A stretch of DNA of 53,603 nt from an uncultured Clostridia bacterium (GCA_947589015.1 CANPZF010000001.1:1-53603), one strand, 5' to 3'. Counted from the first letter of the stretch, positions 39,883 to 50,931 are shown. A program made the numbers and translations. The notes: generated from the sequence alone by a model not told the origin.

Positions 39883-40572
39883 TTAGGTTTTAAAGATATT
39901 TGATATGATTTTAAAGGTATTATATATTATTGGGTTATTATAATATATATTTAGTATATAATTTCGTATAAATGGAATTTGCCATAAGATGAACAATATA
40001 AAAATTGTTATTATAATGCTTATAAATATAGTTATATAATCTTTTTTTGTCTTTTTATATTTTATTTTAAAACCTCTTCTTTTTAAATCTTGAATATAAG
40101 CATCATGATAAGCTTTATTCACAGCTTTTTGAATTTCTTCATTATATCTTTTCTGATATTCGATATATTGATTTCTGTCTATATTTTCAGAATGATTCTT
40201 TTGATTTTGTGCATTTGAGTTATTAATATTTTCAGTATATCTTTTTTGATTTGCAACATTTTGTTTTACAGTTGTATTTTCTGATTTAGGAGGAGTGTAT
40301 GTATAAGTTTTTTTCTCTTGAGAATTATAAGATGAAGTTTTATAAGTATTATCTTTTGGAAGAGTCATGTCATAAGCTGCTCTTTTAGTAGCATCTGATA
40401 AGGTTTCATAAGCTTCATTTATGTGTTTTAAAATTTCCTCGTAATTAGACTTTAATTCACCTTGCTGCAAATCAGGATGATATTTTTTAACAAGAGTTTT
40501 ATATGCTTTTTCAATTACTTCAGGAGAAGCTTTTTTATCTACTTCTAATAATTCATAATAATTCTTTTTCAT
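39883..40572 (-). CDS. Membrane-anchored J-domain protein
   Basis: The 229 residues have an N-terminal J domain (about 3-68) with the HPD motif (KYHPDLQQG) and DATKRAAYD. A long polar Asn/Gln/Tyr-rich linker and one C-terminal membrane helix (about 180-200) follow. It lacks the Gly/Phe and zinc-finger parts of DnaJ, so it is a specialised Hsp70 co-chaperone held at the membrane. The ATG overlaps the stop of the upstream activase gene by four bases, so the two are coupled. Confidence 0.85.
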   Translation of the reverse strand: MKKNYYELLEVDKKASPEVIEKAYKTLVKKYHPDLQQGELKSNYEEILKHINEAYETLSDATKRAAYDMTLPKDNTYKTSSYNSQEKKTYTYTPPKSENTTVKQNVANQKRYTENINNSNAQNQKNHSENIDRNQYIEYQKRYNEEIQKAVNKAYHDAYIQDLKRRGFKIKYKKTKKDYITIFISIIITIFILFILWQIPFIRNYILNIYYNNPIIYNTFKIISNIFKT

Positions 40573-43500
40573 GACAAAATCCTCGTTTTAGGTACATTCT
40601 CTTTATCAATTGCTTTAATTCTATTTTTCTTGGTTTGTAAATTATCTTTAGCAACAGTCATAAGTAATTTAATTCTATTTGCCTGATTTGCTTCACTAGC
40701 TCCAGGATCATAATCTACGGGAGAAATATTTGCATAAGGATATTTTTCTCTAATTGTTTTAATGACACCTTTTCCAACTACATGGTTAGGTAAACAAGCG
40801 AAAGGTTGAACACAAATTATATTTGGTATATCATTTTCGATATATTCAATCATTTCAGCAGTTAAGAACCAACCTTCTCCAGTTTGATTTCCAATTGACA
40901 AAACATCTTTTACTTTATCTTCTAAGTGCCAAATATCACAAGGTTGTAAATATCCTTTTTTAGAATTTGTTAAAGCAAGTTTTAAATCTTTTTCAAGTAT
41001 GTCTACAATTTTAATTGCTACTTTACTTATCTTTGCAGAAGTTTTATTTGTATTTAGTAATTTGTTAAATGTAATTCTATGTGTAGCCATAAATTTGACA
41101 AATCCCATAAAATCTGGAAGAATTACTTCTGCACCTTCTTTTTCTAATAAATCCGCAACATAATTATTTCCAAAAGGATGATATTTAATTAATACTTCTC
41201 CTACAATTCCAACTTTAGGCTTTTCAATAGAAGTATCTAATTCTATTTTTTCAAAATCATTTACAATGTCATAAATACTTTGTTTAAATTCTTTATTTGA
41301 AGCTTTTTGTAAAAGTTTTTTGCACTTTTCCATCCATGAGTCAAATAATTTTTGAGTTTCACCTTTATGTATTTCATAAGCTCTATTTTTGGTAAGCATT
41401 TTTTGTAATAAATCTGCATATACAACGGTTTTCATTAATTTATCGATTAATGGAACTGTTAATTTAAAGCCAGGCATCTTTTCCATTCCAACAAAGTTAA
41501 GAGATATTACTGGAATATTTGGATAACCAGCATCTTTAAGAGCTTTTCTAATAAAACCTATATAGTTTGTAGCTCTACATCCACCACCTGTTTGAGACAT
41601 AATTAAAGCAGTTTTATTTAAATCATATTTTCCAGATTGTAATGCTTCAATCATCTGACCTGTTACTAATATAGAGGGATAGCAAGCATCATTATTTACG
41701 TATTTTAATCCAGTTTCGACTGTTTTTTGAGTGCAGTTTCTTAATAATTCTACATTATATCCCACAGATTTAACAGCAGCTTCTAATAATTCAAAATGAA
41801 TTGGTGCCATTTGAGGGAATAAAATTGTATAATCTTTTTTCATTTCTTTAGTAAATATTTTTTTATTAAGACTGTAATCTCCATTACCCCTTTCTTGCTG
41901 TTTTTCTTGTTCACGTTTTTTCATACTAGCAAGTAGAGAACGAATACGAATTCTTACAGCTCCTAAATTATTTACTTCATCTATTTTTATTAGAGTGTAC
42001 ATTTTATTAAAGCTAGATAGTATTTCTTCCACTTGGTCTGTAGTTACTGCATCTACACCACATCCAAATGAGTTTAATTGTATTAATTCTAAGTTATCAT
42101 GTTTTCCAACAAATTCTGCTGCTGCATATAGTCTAGCATGGAATACCCATTGATCTACAACTCTAATAGGTCTTTTAGCTTCTGCCTTATCTGAAATACT
42201 GTCTTCAGTTAAAACACATAGACCTAAAGAAGTAATTAAAGTATCAATACCATGATTTATTTCAGGATCAACGTGATATGGTCTTCCTGCTAATACAATA
42301 CCTTTTAAATTATTTTCTTCAATATATTTTACAGTTTCAGCACCTTTATCTCTAATATCTTTTTTACATTTTTGATATTCGGCTTCAGCTTTATCTACAG
42401 CTTCAGAAAGTTCAGCTTTAGTAAAATTGTATTCTTTAAACTCATCTAATTCTAATATTTTTTTAACTAAATTTTTCTTATCAAAAGGTAAGAATGGATT
42501 TATAAATTTAATATTGTCTTTTTTTAGTTCTTCTACATTATTTTTTAAAACTTCTGAATATGAAATAACTATAGGGCAATTATAGTGATTGTCTGCTTTT
42601 TCATATTCTTTTCTAGAATATGGCATACAAGGATAAAATATTGTTTTAATTCCTTGTTCTATTAGGCTTTCTATATGACCATGAGAAAGTTTTGCAGGGT
42701 AGCAAACTGATTCAGAAGGCATAGATTCCATTCCTTTTTCATATGTACTACGAGTACTTTTTTCTGAAATGATAACTCTAAATCCTAATGATGTAAAGAA
42801 AGTAAACCAAAATGGATAGTCCTCGTACATATTTAAAACTCTAGGAATACCAATAGTTCCTCTAACTGCAAATTGCTCTTCTAATGGAGTATAGTTAAAT
42901 AATCTCTCATATTTAAACTGTACTAGATTAGGAAGATTTTTTGATTTATTAACAATTCCTGCACCTTTTTCACAACGATTTCCTGAAATATGTGTTGCAC
43001 CATTGCTAAATTTATTTATAGTTAATTTACAATGATTTTCACAATTATTACAACGTGTGTGTGTGACTTTAATTTTTAATTTGTCCAACTCATCTGATTT
43101 TAAAATAGCAGATACATGCTCCATATCTAAGTTAGCTTCATATTGTTCTTTAGATAAAAGAGCCATACCATAAGCACCCATTAAACCAGAAATATCAGGT
43201 CTAATTACATTTTTTCCAACAATAAGTTCAAAAGCTCTTAAAACTGCATCATTATAAAAAGTACCACCTTGTACAACTATATGCTGACCAAGAGTTTCAA
43301 CATCTCTTACTTTCATAACTTTTTGAATTGCATTTTTTATAACAGAATATGATAAACCACTTGAAATATCTCCTACACTATATCCTTCTTTTTGAGCTTG
43401 TTTAATTTTTGAATTCATAAATACAGTACATCTAGAACCTAAATCAACAGGTCTTTTGCTTTGTATAGCTTCTTTTACAAATTCAGAAATTTCTAAATTT

Positions 43501-44879
43501 AAACTTTTACTAAATGTTTCTATAAAAGAACCACATCCAGAAGAACAGGCCTCATTTAACATAATATTATCGATGGAACCATTTTTCAGTCTGATATATT
43601 TCATATCTTGGCCACCAATATCTATTATTGAGGTAACATCTGGCTCAAAAGTTTTTGCAGCAGTATAGTGAGCTATTGTTTCTATTTCATTTAAATCAAC
43701 ATTTAATGCTGTTTGAATTAATTTTTCTCCATATCCAGTAACGCCACTGTATCTAAGAATAGCTTTTGCTGGCATAATTTCATAAAGTTTTCTTAACATA
43801 TTCATAACACTTTGTAATGGATTACCTTCATTATTTCCATATAATGAATAAAGTAATTTTCCATCTTTATCTATTAAAACTAATTTAGTAGTTGTAGAGC
43901 CAGCATCAATTCCTAAATAACAATCACCCTCATAATTTTCTATAGAATTTCTTTCTACTTTGGCTTTTTCATGTCTTTCTTTAAATTTTATATATTCATC
44001 ATTATTTTTAAATAAAGGATCTAAAGGATATGTAGTATTATCTTGTGATTTTTTTAAATTTTCTATTTTTTGTTCTAATTCATTTGCTTGAATAATTTCT
44101 GAATTGATAGAATCTAAGGCAGCTCCTTTTGCTACTAATAAGTGGGCTTCTTCAGGTACTATTATTTCATCATCTGTTAAGTTAAGAGTTTCAATAAATC
44201 TTGTCCTTAATTCAGATAAGTAATTTAAAGGGCCACCTAAAAATGCAACATTTCCTCTAATAGGTCTACCACAAGCTAAGCCACTAATTGTTTGATTTAC
44301 TACTGCTTGAAATATAGAAGCAGCAATATCTTCTTTTGCAGCACCATCATTAATTAATGGTTGTATATCAGTTTTTGCAAAAACTCCACAACGAGAAGCT
44401 ATAGGATAAATTGTTTTATATCCTTTTGCAAGCTCATTAAGACCAGCTGTATCTGTGTGTAAAAGAGAAGCCATTTGATCTAGAAATGCCCCAGTACCAC
44501 CAGCACAAGTACCATTCATACGTTGTTCTATAGATTGGTCAAAATAAATAATTTTTGCATCTTCACCACCTAATTCTATGACAACGTCAGTTCTAGGAAT
44601 ATATTTTTCAACAGCACGTTTACAAGATACAACTTCTTGTATAAAATTTACTCCTAAAAATTTGGCAGCAGACATAGCTCCAGAACCAGTAAGTGCTAAT
44701 GTAAAAGATTGTAATGGAAATTTCAAAAGTAAATTTTCTAAAACATTGCATACTGTATTTTTGGTATCTGAGTAATGTCTCTTATAATCTTTATATATTG
44801 TATTTTTATTTTCATCCATAACTATAATTTTTACAGTAGTTGAACCAACATCTAATCCAACATGTAATGTATTACTCAT
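40569..44879 (-). CDS. Giant BadF/HgdC-type activase fused to dehydratase-like domains
   Basis: The 1436 residues have two ASKHA ATPase domains, with DVGSTTVKIIVMD near the start and DAGSTTTKLVLID near 330. The C-terminal half carries DUF2229 and 2-hydroxyacyl-CoA dehydratase-like parts (ESVCYPAKLSHGH, CMPYSRKEYE). Conserved cysteines (CAGGTGAFL, CSSGCGSF, RCNNCENHC) could bind iron-sulphur clusters. Such giant fusions are common in clostridia, but their substrate is unknown. The ATG at 44879 has AAAGGAAG upstream; an ATG 24 bases earlier has no such site. It has its own promoter and is coupled to the J-domain gene. Confidence 0.88.
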   Translation of the reverse strand: MSNTLHVGLDVGSTTVKIIVMDENKNTIYKDYKRHYSDTKNTVCNVLENLLLKFPLQSFTLALTGSGAMSAAKFLGVNFIQEVVSCKRAVEKYIPRTDVVIELGGEDAKIIYFDQSIEQRMNGTCAGGTGAFLDQMASLLHTDTAGLNELAKGYKTIYPIASRCGVFAKTDIQPLINDGAAKEDIAASIFQAVVNQTISGLACGRPIRGNVAFLGGPLNYLSELRTRFIETLNLTDDEIIVPEEAHLLVAKGAALDSINSEIIQANELEQKIENLKKSQDNTTYPLDPLFKNNDEYIKFKERHEKAKVERNSIENYEGDCYLGIDAGSTTTKLVLIDKDGKLLYSLYGNNEGNPLQSVMNMLRKLYEIMPAKAILRYSGVTGYGEKLIQTALNVDLNEIETIAHYTAAKTFEPDVTSIIDIGGQDMKYIRLKNGSIDNIMLNEACSSGCGSFIETFSKSLNLEISEFVKEAIQSKRPVDLGSRCTVFMNSKIKQAQKEGYSVGDISSGLSYSVIKNAIQKVMKVRDVETLGQHIVVQGGTFYNDAVLRAFELIVGKNVIRPDISGLMGAYGMALLSKEQYEANLDMEHVSAILKSDELDKLKIKVTHTRCNNCENHCKLTINKFSNGATHISGNRCEKGAGIVNKSKNLPNLVQFKYERLFNYTPLEEQFAVRGTIGIPRVLNMYEDYPFWFTFFTSLGFRVIISEKSTRSTYEKGMESMPSESVCYPAKLSHGHIESLIEQGIKTIFYPCMPYSRKEYEKADNHYNCPIVISYSEVLKNNVEELKKDNIKFINPFLPFDKKNLVKKILELDEFKEYNFTKAELSEAVDKAEAEYQKCKKDIRDKGAETVKYIEENNLKGIVLAGRPYHVDPEINHGIDTLITSLGLCVLTEDSISDKAEAKRPIRVVDQWVFHARLYAAAEFVGKHDNLELIQLNSFGCGVDAVTTDQVEEILSSFNKMYTLIKIDEVNNLGAVRIRIRSLLASMKKREQEKQQERGNGDYSLNKKIFTKEMKKDYTILFPQMAPIHFELLEAAVKSVGYNVELLRNCTQKTVETGLKYVNNDACYPSILVTGQMIEALQSGKYDLNKTALIMSQTGGGCRATNYIGFIRKALKDAGYPNIPVISLNFVGMEKMPGFKLTVPLIDKLMKTVVYADLLQKMLTKNRAYEIHKGETQKLFDSWMEKCKKLLQKASNKEFKQSIYDIVNDFEKIELDTSIEKPKVGIVGEVLIKYHPFGNNYVADLLEKEGAEVILPDFMGFVKFMATHRITFNKLLNTNKTSAKISKVAIKIVDILEKDLKLALTNSKKGYLQPCDIWHLEDKVKDVLSIGNQTGEGWFLTAEMIEYIENDIPNIICVQPFACLPNHVVGKGVIKTIREKYPYANISPVDYDPGASEANQANRIKLLMTVAKDNLQTKKNRIKAIDKENVPKTRILS

Positions 44880-44927
44880 TATAAAAACTTCCTTTCTGTA
44901 CATGAACTTAGTAAAACAATCAAGTTA

Positions 44928-44956
44928 ATTTTATACGGAAAAAGGCGTTTTGTCAA
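44928..44956 (-). promoter_or_regulatory. Promoter of the activase gene
   Basis: On the minus strand, TTGACA (44956-44951), a 17-base spacer and TAAAAT (44933-44928), about 50 bases before the activase start. Confidence 0.75.
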
Positions 44957-44971
44957 ATGTAAAAATTTATA

Positions 44972-45442
44972 AGTTTCGGTATTTTTTTGTAACTTTAGTA
45001 TTTCTTACTTTTTATTCTATAACATCGCAGCATATAGTATATATTTAGTTGATAAATCAATTTGTTCATTACATTCAAAAAGAAATTCTAATATACAAAA
45101 TTGAGCCGCTTTCACTCAGGCCAAAATGATTATTAATATATTCTTTTGAATGAAACGACGAATGCGCCGTGGAATGACTGTAGAAATTCTAAATAAAATC
45201 AATTAGGGAATCTCGCCTCACGAGGGCGCTGATTGATTTTATTTAGAATTTCTAAGTCATGTATCAAGCCGAGGGAATATATTAATAATCCTTTTTCCGT
45301 GAACATCCCTCAATTTTGTATATAAGAATTTCTATTTTTCATTCCAATCAAGCATTGATTTATCAACTAAATATATACTATATGCTGCGGTGTTGTAGAA
45401 TAAAAAGTAAGAAATGCCAAAGTTAAAAAAAATACCGAAACT
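44972..45442. repeat. 470-bp quasi-palindrome between divergent genes
   Basis: The two halves are inverted copies. Outer arms of about 90 bp (44972-45061 and 45354-45442) are nearly identical. Inner matching blocks are 45081-45105 with 45309-45333, 45128-45143 with 45275-45290, and 45181-45203 with 45232-45254. Unpaired or diverged loops lie between the blocks, some GC-rich for this genome (around 45152-45172 and 45210-45230). It has no protein-coding frame. It could be a miniature inverted-repeat element or a long folded RNA. Confidence 0.85.
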
Positions 45443-45458
45443 AAAAAGTGTATTATTA

Positions 45459-45487
45459 TTGCAAAAAGTACGAACTTGTTATATAAT
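45459..45487 (+). promoter_or_regulatory. Promoter of the SNF2 gene
   Basis: TTGCAA (45459-45464), a 17-base spacer and TATAAT (45482-45487), just outside the right arm of the quasi-palindrome. Confidence 0.75.
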
Positions 45488-45513
45488 ACTTTGCTAAGTA
45501 GAGGAGAAGAAAG

Positions 45514-48500
45514 ATGCTTATTAGTAAAAATATAATTGATAGTTTGTATGAAGATGCAGGTGAAAGAAGAGTTCAACGAGCAAAGGAATATAAAGATTTT
45601 GAAAGAGCAAAAATTCTAAATGTAGAATATGAAAATCCATTCAACTTAGAAATAATGGGGTTAGTTCATGGAGGAGAAAATTATAGAACTTATATAAATA
45701 TAAAGGAAGGGGAAGTACAAGACATTAGTTGTAGTTGCCAAGATTACCAAACTCATTATGGTGTATGTAAGCACACTTTAGCAACATTAATGGTATTTTT
45801 AGAAGACGATAGATATAAAAATGAATATGATAAAGAAAACACTCATTTAATGGTAAATACAAACCAAGAACAAAGTCAATATAGAAGTTTTAAGCAAATG
45901 ATAAATGCTTTTTATAAAGAAGAAATTGATGAAATAGATAATCAACAAGCAGAGATTAAAGATAAAGGAAATATAGAACTAGAACCTAAAATTTTATATG
46001 ATAAATTTAATGGAGATATAAAAGTAGAATTTAAAATAGGTAATAAAAAGAAATATAAATTAAAAAATTTGTCAGAATTCTATACAAGAATGCTAAATGG
46101 TGAATTTTATAAATATGGAGAAAAATTGCAATTTATACATAAAAACGAAATGTTCTCTAATAATAGCAAACAATTATTAGAATTTGTGTTAAAATATGCA
46201 GAAATTATAAAATATGCAAATTCAAATTCTAATATGAATTATAGATATTATGGAAAAGCACTAAGTGAATCAAGCATAGTTCTAAGCAATAGTGGATTAG
46301 ACGAATTATTTGACATATTGAAGGGACAAAAAATAAACTTTCAAAGAGATTATACTACAGAACTAGTAGAGCTAACTGAAGAACAACCAAATATAGAATT
46401 TCAATTAGAAAAAGTAAATGAAGAACAATACAAGATTAAACCAAAAACAGAAATATATGGTTATTCTATTATAAAAGGAAAAAATTATAAGTACATTTTA
46501 GATGAAACCAAATTATATAGATGTACAAAAAAATTTGAAAATTCAAATTTAAAACTATTAGAATTATTTAGACAAAATTATATAACAGAAATTATTTTTC
46601 AAAAGAATGACATGAATCAATTATTTTCAATAGTATTACCCAAAGTAAAAGATGCAATAAAAATAGAAGACGAATTACAGAAACAATTAGAAAAGTACAA
46701 ACCAAAAGAATTAGGAGTCAAAGTATTTTTAGATTTTGATTCAAATGATTTTTTAATAGCACAAGTAAAATTTTTCTATGAAAATGAAGAATTTAATCCA
46801 TTAGATGAAAAAGTCAAAATAGATTTTCCTAGAAATATGGTAAAAGAAACAAAAGCACTATCAGTTTTTCGAAAAACAGGATTCATGTTGAATACTCAAG
46901 ATTTAAGTTTTATTCTTACAGATAATGATAAAATATATGAATTTTTAACACAAGATATAAATTACTATATGCAAAAATTTGAAGTAATGGTAACTGAAAA
47001 TTTCAAAAGCAAACAAGTAAAGCAACCTAAAATGGGAAATATAGGTGTAAAAGTAGAAAGTAATTTATTGTCTATAGATTTAACAAGTTTAGATATAGAT
47101 TTAAAAGAATTAAAAAATATTATGGAAGAATATACGCTAAAGAAAAAATATTATAGATTAAAAGATGGAAGTTTTTTAGAACTAGAAAATAGCACAGAGA
47201 TAGAATTTTTAGATAAATTAGTAACAGGATTGGACATTGATAATAAAAAAATAGAAGGTGGAACACTAACATTACCAGTATATAGAAGTCTGTATTTAAA
47301 TAAATTGTTAAAAGAAGTAAAGGGAACACAAATAATTAAAAATGATCAATATAAATCAGTTGTAGATGAATTGGACAAAGATAGATTAGAACAAGATTTG
47401 CAAATACCAAAATGTTTAGAAAATGTGTTAAGATATTATCAAAAAACCCGGTTTTAAATGGCTGAAAACTTTAGATTTCTATAAATTTGGTGGCATTTTA
47501 GCAGATGATATGGGACTTCGGAAAAACAATTCAAATGTTATCAATTATAGTAGATTATGCAGAAAGAAATGAAGAAAATAAAAGAGCAAGTTTAGTGGTT
47601 TCTCCTAGTTCTTTAAGTTTAAACTGGAAAAACGAAGCAGAAAAATTTGCTAATGGATTGCAAACATTAGTAATAAGAGGAACTTTATCAGAAAGAAAAA
47701 AACAAATACAAGAAATTGATAATTACGATTTAGTTATAACTTCATATGATTTGTTAAAAAGGGATATAGATTTATATGCAGAGAAAGACTATTGTTTTAG
47801 ATTTATTATTGCAGATGAGGCTCAATATTTAAAAAACAGTAATACTCAAAATGCAAAAGCTATTAAACAAATAAAAGCTGATACGAGATATGCTTTAACT
47901 GGAACACCAATAGAAAATTCACTTGCAGAAATGTGGTCAATATTTGATTTTATTATGCCAGATTATTTATTTTCGTATAGAAGATTTAAATCATTGTATG
48001 AAGTTCCAATAGTTAAAGACAATAATGAACAAGCAATGAACAAATTAAAAATGATGATAGAACCTTTTATATTAAGAAGAAATAAAAAAGACGTATTAAA
48101 AGAACTTCCAGAAAAAACAGTAACAGTATTAGAAAATGAGATGGGAGAAGAACAACAGAAAATATATTTAACATATTTAGCACAAGCAAAAACGGAAATA
48201 GCTGAACAAATAGATATTAAGGGATTTGAAAAAAGCCATATAAAAATCCTATCAGTACTAACAAGATTAAGACAAATATGCTGTCATCCTAGTTTATTTA
48301 TAGATAATTACCAAGAAACTAGTAGTAAACTAGAACAATGTATGGAAATACTAGATGATGCTATAAAAAGTGGACATAGAATATTGTTATTTTCTAGTTA
48401 TACATCAATGCTTTTAATAATTGAAAATCAACTAAAAGAGAAAAAAATTAAATACTTTAAATTAACAGGAAGTACAAAGGTTGATGAAAGAATAGATTTG

Positions 48501-48833
48501 GTAGATGAATTTAATGAAAATGAAGATATAAAAGTATTTTTAATTTCACTAAAGGCAGGAGGAACAGGTTTAAATCTTACTGGTGCAGATATGGTAATAC
48601 ATTATGATCCATGGTGGAATTTGTCAGCAGAAAATCAAGCAACAGATAGAGCATATAGAATCGGTCAAAAAAATAATGTTCAGGTATATAAATTAATTAC
48701 AAAAAATTCTATAGAAGAAAAAATATATGAATTGCAACAAAAAAAGGCAGTTTTAATTGATAACATGTTAAGTACGAAAATGTCATTTATTAATACATTA
48801 ACTAAAGAAGAAATGATGCAACTATTTGAATAA
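45514..48833 (+). CDS. SWIM/SNF2-family helicase, frame broken twice at CGG codons
   Basis: A DNA-dependent ATPase of the RapA/Swi2-Snf2 class. Read with two +1 steps it gives 1105 residues. The N-terminal SWIM zinc finger is CSCQDYQTHYGVCKH (about 70-84), followed by a long helical region. The SNF2 ATPase has ILADDMGLGKT (Walker A), DEAQYLKN (DEAQ box) and GTPIENSLAEMW, and the helicase C part has LKAGGTGLNLTGAD and DRAYRIGQ. The frame breaks at CGG 47449 and CGG 47519; each skip of C restores a conserved glycine, the second inside Walker A. Without the shifts it would be split into unlinked pieces with no motor start. Confidence 0.9.
47449..47451 (+). other. Putative +1 frameshift site (CGG) 1 in the SNF2 gene
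   Basis: Context AAA ACC CGG TTT TAA. Skipping the C gives ACC GGT TTT AAA TGG, restoring YQKTGFKWL. A stop codon follows two codons after the CGG in frame 0. Confidence 0.75.
47519..47521 (+). other. Putative +1 frameshift site (CGG) 2 in the SNF2 gene
   Basis: Context GGA CTT CGG AAA. Skipping the C gives CTT GGA AAA ACA ATT, restoring the Walker A motif MGLGKT. It lies 70 bases after the first site, so both shifts are needed for one active protein. Confidence 0.75.
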
Positions 48834-48872
48834 TGTAAATTTTTATAGCTAAATATAATGAAAGGGAAAAAT

Positions 48873-50237
48873 ATGAATAATTATATAACTATAATAGGTG
48901 CTGGACTTGCAGGTTGTGAAGCAGCATATCAGGTTACTAAAAGGGGGATACCTGTAAAATTGTACGAAATGAAACCAATTAAATATTCTCCAGCACATAC
49001 AAATCCTAATTTAGCAGAAATTGTTTGTAGCAATTCGTTTAAATCTAATTTATTAACAAATGCATGTGGTTTATTAAAAGAAGAATTAAGAAGATTAGAT
49101 TCATTATTAATAAAAATAGCGGATGAAACTAGCGTACCAGCAGGACAAGCATTAGCAGTAGATAGAGAAAACTTTGCTAAAAAAGTAACAGAGGAGATAC
49201 AAAGAAATCAATTAATTGAAATAATACATGAAGAAGTAACAGATATAAAAGATATAGCAAAAAATGGTACAGTAATTATTGCTACAGGTCCATTAACCTT
49301 AGACAATTTATCTAAGTCTATACAAGAAATAACGGGACAAGATAAACTATATTTTTATGATGCTGCAGCTCCTATAGTTACAAAAGAAAGTATAGACTTT
49401 AATATAGCTTTTTATGGAGATAGATATAGTCAAGAAAAAAAGAAAGATGAAACAGTAGAACAATGGAAAAAAAGATTAGAGGAACAGGCAGATAGTTATA
49501 TTAATTTGCCTATGAGTAAAGAAGAATATGAAACATTTTGCAATGAACTAATTGAAGCTGATGTAGTAACTTTACATGATTTTGAAAAGAAAGAAATTTT
49601 TGAGGGATGTATGCCAATAGAGATTATGGCAAAAAGGGGAGTAGATACATTAAGGTTTGGACCATTAAAACCAGTTGGATTTGATGATCCTAGAACCATA
49701 AAACGACCATATGCTATTGTGCAACTAAGACAAGATGATAAACAAGCAAGTATGTATAACTTAGTTGGATTTCAAACAAATTTAAAATTTGCAGAACAAA
49801 AAAGAGTATTTAGTATGATACCAGGATTACAAAATGCAGAATTTGTAAAATATGGTGTAATGCATAGAAATACATATATAAATTCCAGTGAATTGTTGGA
49901 CGAAACATATAGATTAAAAACAAATCATAATATATATTTTGCAGGGCAAATAACAGGTGTTGAAGGGTATGTAGAATCAATAGGTTCAGGACTTGTAGTT
50001 GGGCTAAATGCTAATATTAATAGCGAGGAAGACAACTATAAAAATATATTTTCAGAATATACAATGATAGGTGCATTATCAAAATATATATCTACACCTA
50101 ATAAAAATTTTCAACCGATGAATGCTAATTTTGGAATATTACCACCAATTTCTGAAGATAGAATAAAAGATAAAAAATTAAAATACGAAATGTTAGCCAA
50201 AAGAAGTTTAGAACAAATAAAACCTACTAAAATATAA
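48873..50237 (+). CDS. trmFO: Methylenetetrahydrofolate-tRNA (uracil-5-)-methyltransferase TrmFO
   Basis: Folate- and FAD-dependent enzyme that makes m5U54 in tRNA, the Gram-positive alternative to SAM-dependent TrmA. The 454 residues have the FAD motif IIGAGLAGCEAAYQVTKRG near the start, VCSNSFKSN, and the C-terminal GQITGVEGYVESIGSGLVVG. It resembles MnmG distantly. The ATG at 48873 follows AAAGGGA; an ATG 15 bases upstream lacks spacing. It is 39 bases past the SNF2 gene. Confidence 0.96.
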   Translation: MNNYITIIGAGLAGCEAAYQVTKRGIPVKLYEMKPIKYSPAHTNPNLAEIVCSNSFKSNLLTNACGLLKEELRRLDSLLIKIADETSVPAGQALAVDRENFAKKVTEEIQRNQLIEIIHEEVTDIKDIAKNGTVIIATGPLTLDNLSKSIQEITGQDKLYFYDAAAPIVTKESIDFNIAFYGDRYSQEKKKDETVEQWKKRLEEQADSYINLPMSKEEYETFCNELIEADVVTLHDFEKKEIFEGCMPIEIMAKRGVDTLRFGPLKPVGFDDPRTIKRPYAIVQLRQDDKQASMYNLVGFQTNLKFAEQKRVFSMIPGLQNAEFVKYGVMHRNTYINSSELLDETYRLKTNHNIYFAGQITGVEGYVESIGSGLVVGLNANINSEEDNYKNIFSEYTMIGALSKYISTPNKNFQPMNANFGILPPISEDRIKDKKLKYEMLAKRSLEQIKPTKI

Positions 50238-50250
50238 TTTTAGTAGGTTT
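50220..50250. terminator. Hairpin at the trmFO stop
   Basis: A 13-bp perfect inverted repeat (50220-50232 and 50238-50250) enclosing the stop codon, ending GGTTTTATA. It can serve trmFO and the convergent gene at 50263. Confidence 0.75.
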
Positions 50251-50262
50251 TATATTTAAAAA

Positions 50263-50931
50263 TTAAGTATATTTTTCAACAATTTCATTTTGATTTTTAT
50301 AGATACTATTAGGTGAGACTACTCCACGAACACTAGATAATGGATAAATATTAGAATTTTTTCCAATAATAGTACCAGGATTTAAAACTGAGTTGCAACC
50401 AACTTCAACTTCATCACCTAGCATAGCACCTACCTTTTTTAAGTTAGTTTCTATTGTATATGAATTGCCTTTTATAATAACTAATTTTTTATCAGATTTA
50501 ACATTTGACGTAATAGAGCCTGCTCCCATATGAGCTTTATATCCTAAAATAGAATCTCCAACATAGTTATAATGAGGTACTTGAACGTTGTTAAATAAAA
50601 TAACATTTTTTAATTCAGTTGAATTACCAACAACTGCATTTTCTCCAACAATTGCATTACCTCTTATAAAAGCACAATGTCTAACTTGAGCATTTTTTCC
50701 TATTATAGCTGGTCCTTTAATATATGCTGTTGGAGCAATATCAGCAGAATTGGCAACCCATATATCATCTGCAATTTTTTTATATTCATTAGTATCTAAA
50801 GAATTTCCTAATTCTATTATAAATGAACTTATCTTAGGTAGTACTTCCCATGGATAAATACATCCTTCAAAAATTTTGTAAGCAATAGTTTGGGTTAAGT
50901 CATATAGTTTATTAATTGTACACTCTTCCAT
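50263..50931 (-). CDS. Left-handed beta-helix (hexapeptide) protein, GlmU/nucleotidyltransferase C-terminal-like
   Basis: The 222 residues have a helical N terminus and then hexapeptide repeats (IGKNAQVRHCAFIRG, IVGENAVVGNSTE, MGAGSITSN) typical of trimeric acyltransferases. The order resembles the right half of sugar-nucleotide pyrophosphorylases, but no catalytic nucleotidyltransferase domain is present. The ATG at 50931 follows AAGGAGG; the open frame upstream is not supported. The substrate is unknown. Confidence 0.82.
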   Translation of the reverse strand: MEECTINKLYDLTQTIAYKIFEGCIYPWEVLPKISSFIIELGNSLDTNEYKKIADDIWVANSADIAPTAYIKGPAIIGKNAQVRHCAFIRGNAIVGENAVVGNSTELKNVILFNNVQVPHYNYVGDSILGYKAHMGAGSITSNVKSDKKLVIIKGNSYTIETNLKKVGAMLGDEVEVGCNSVLNPGTIIGKNSNIYPLSSVRGVVSPNSIYKNQNEIVEKYT

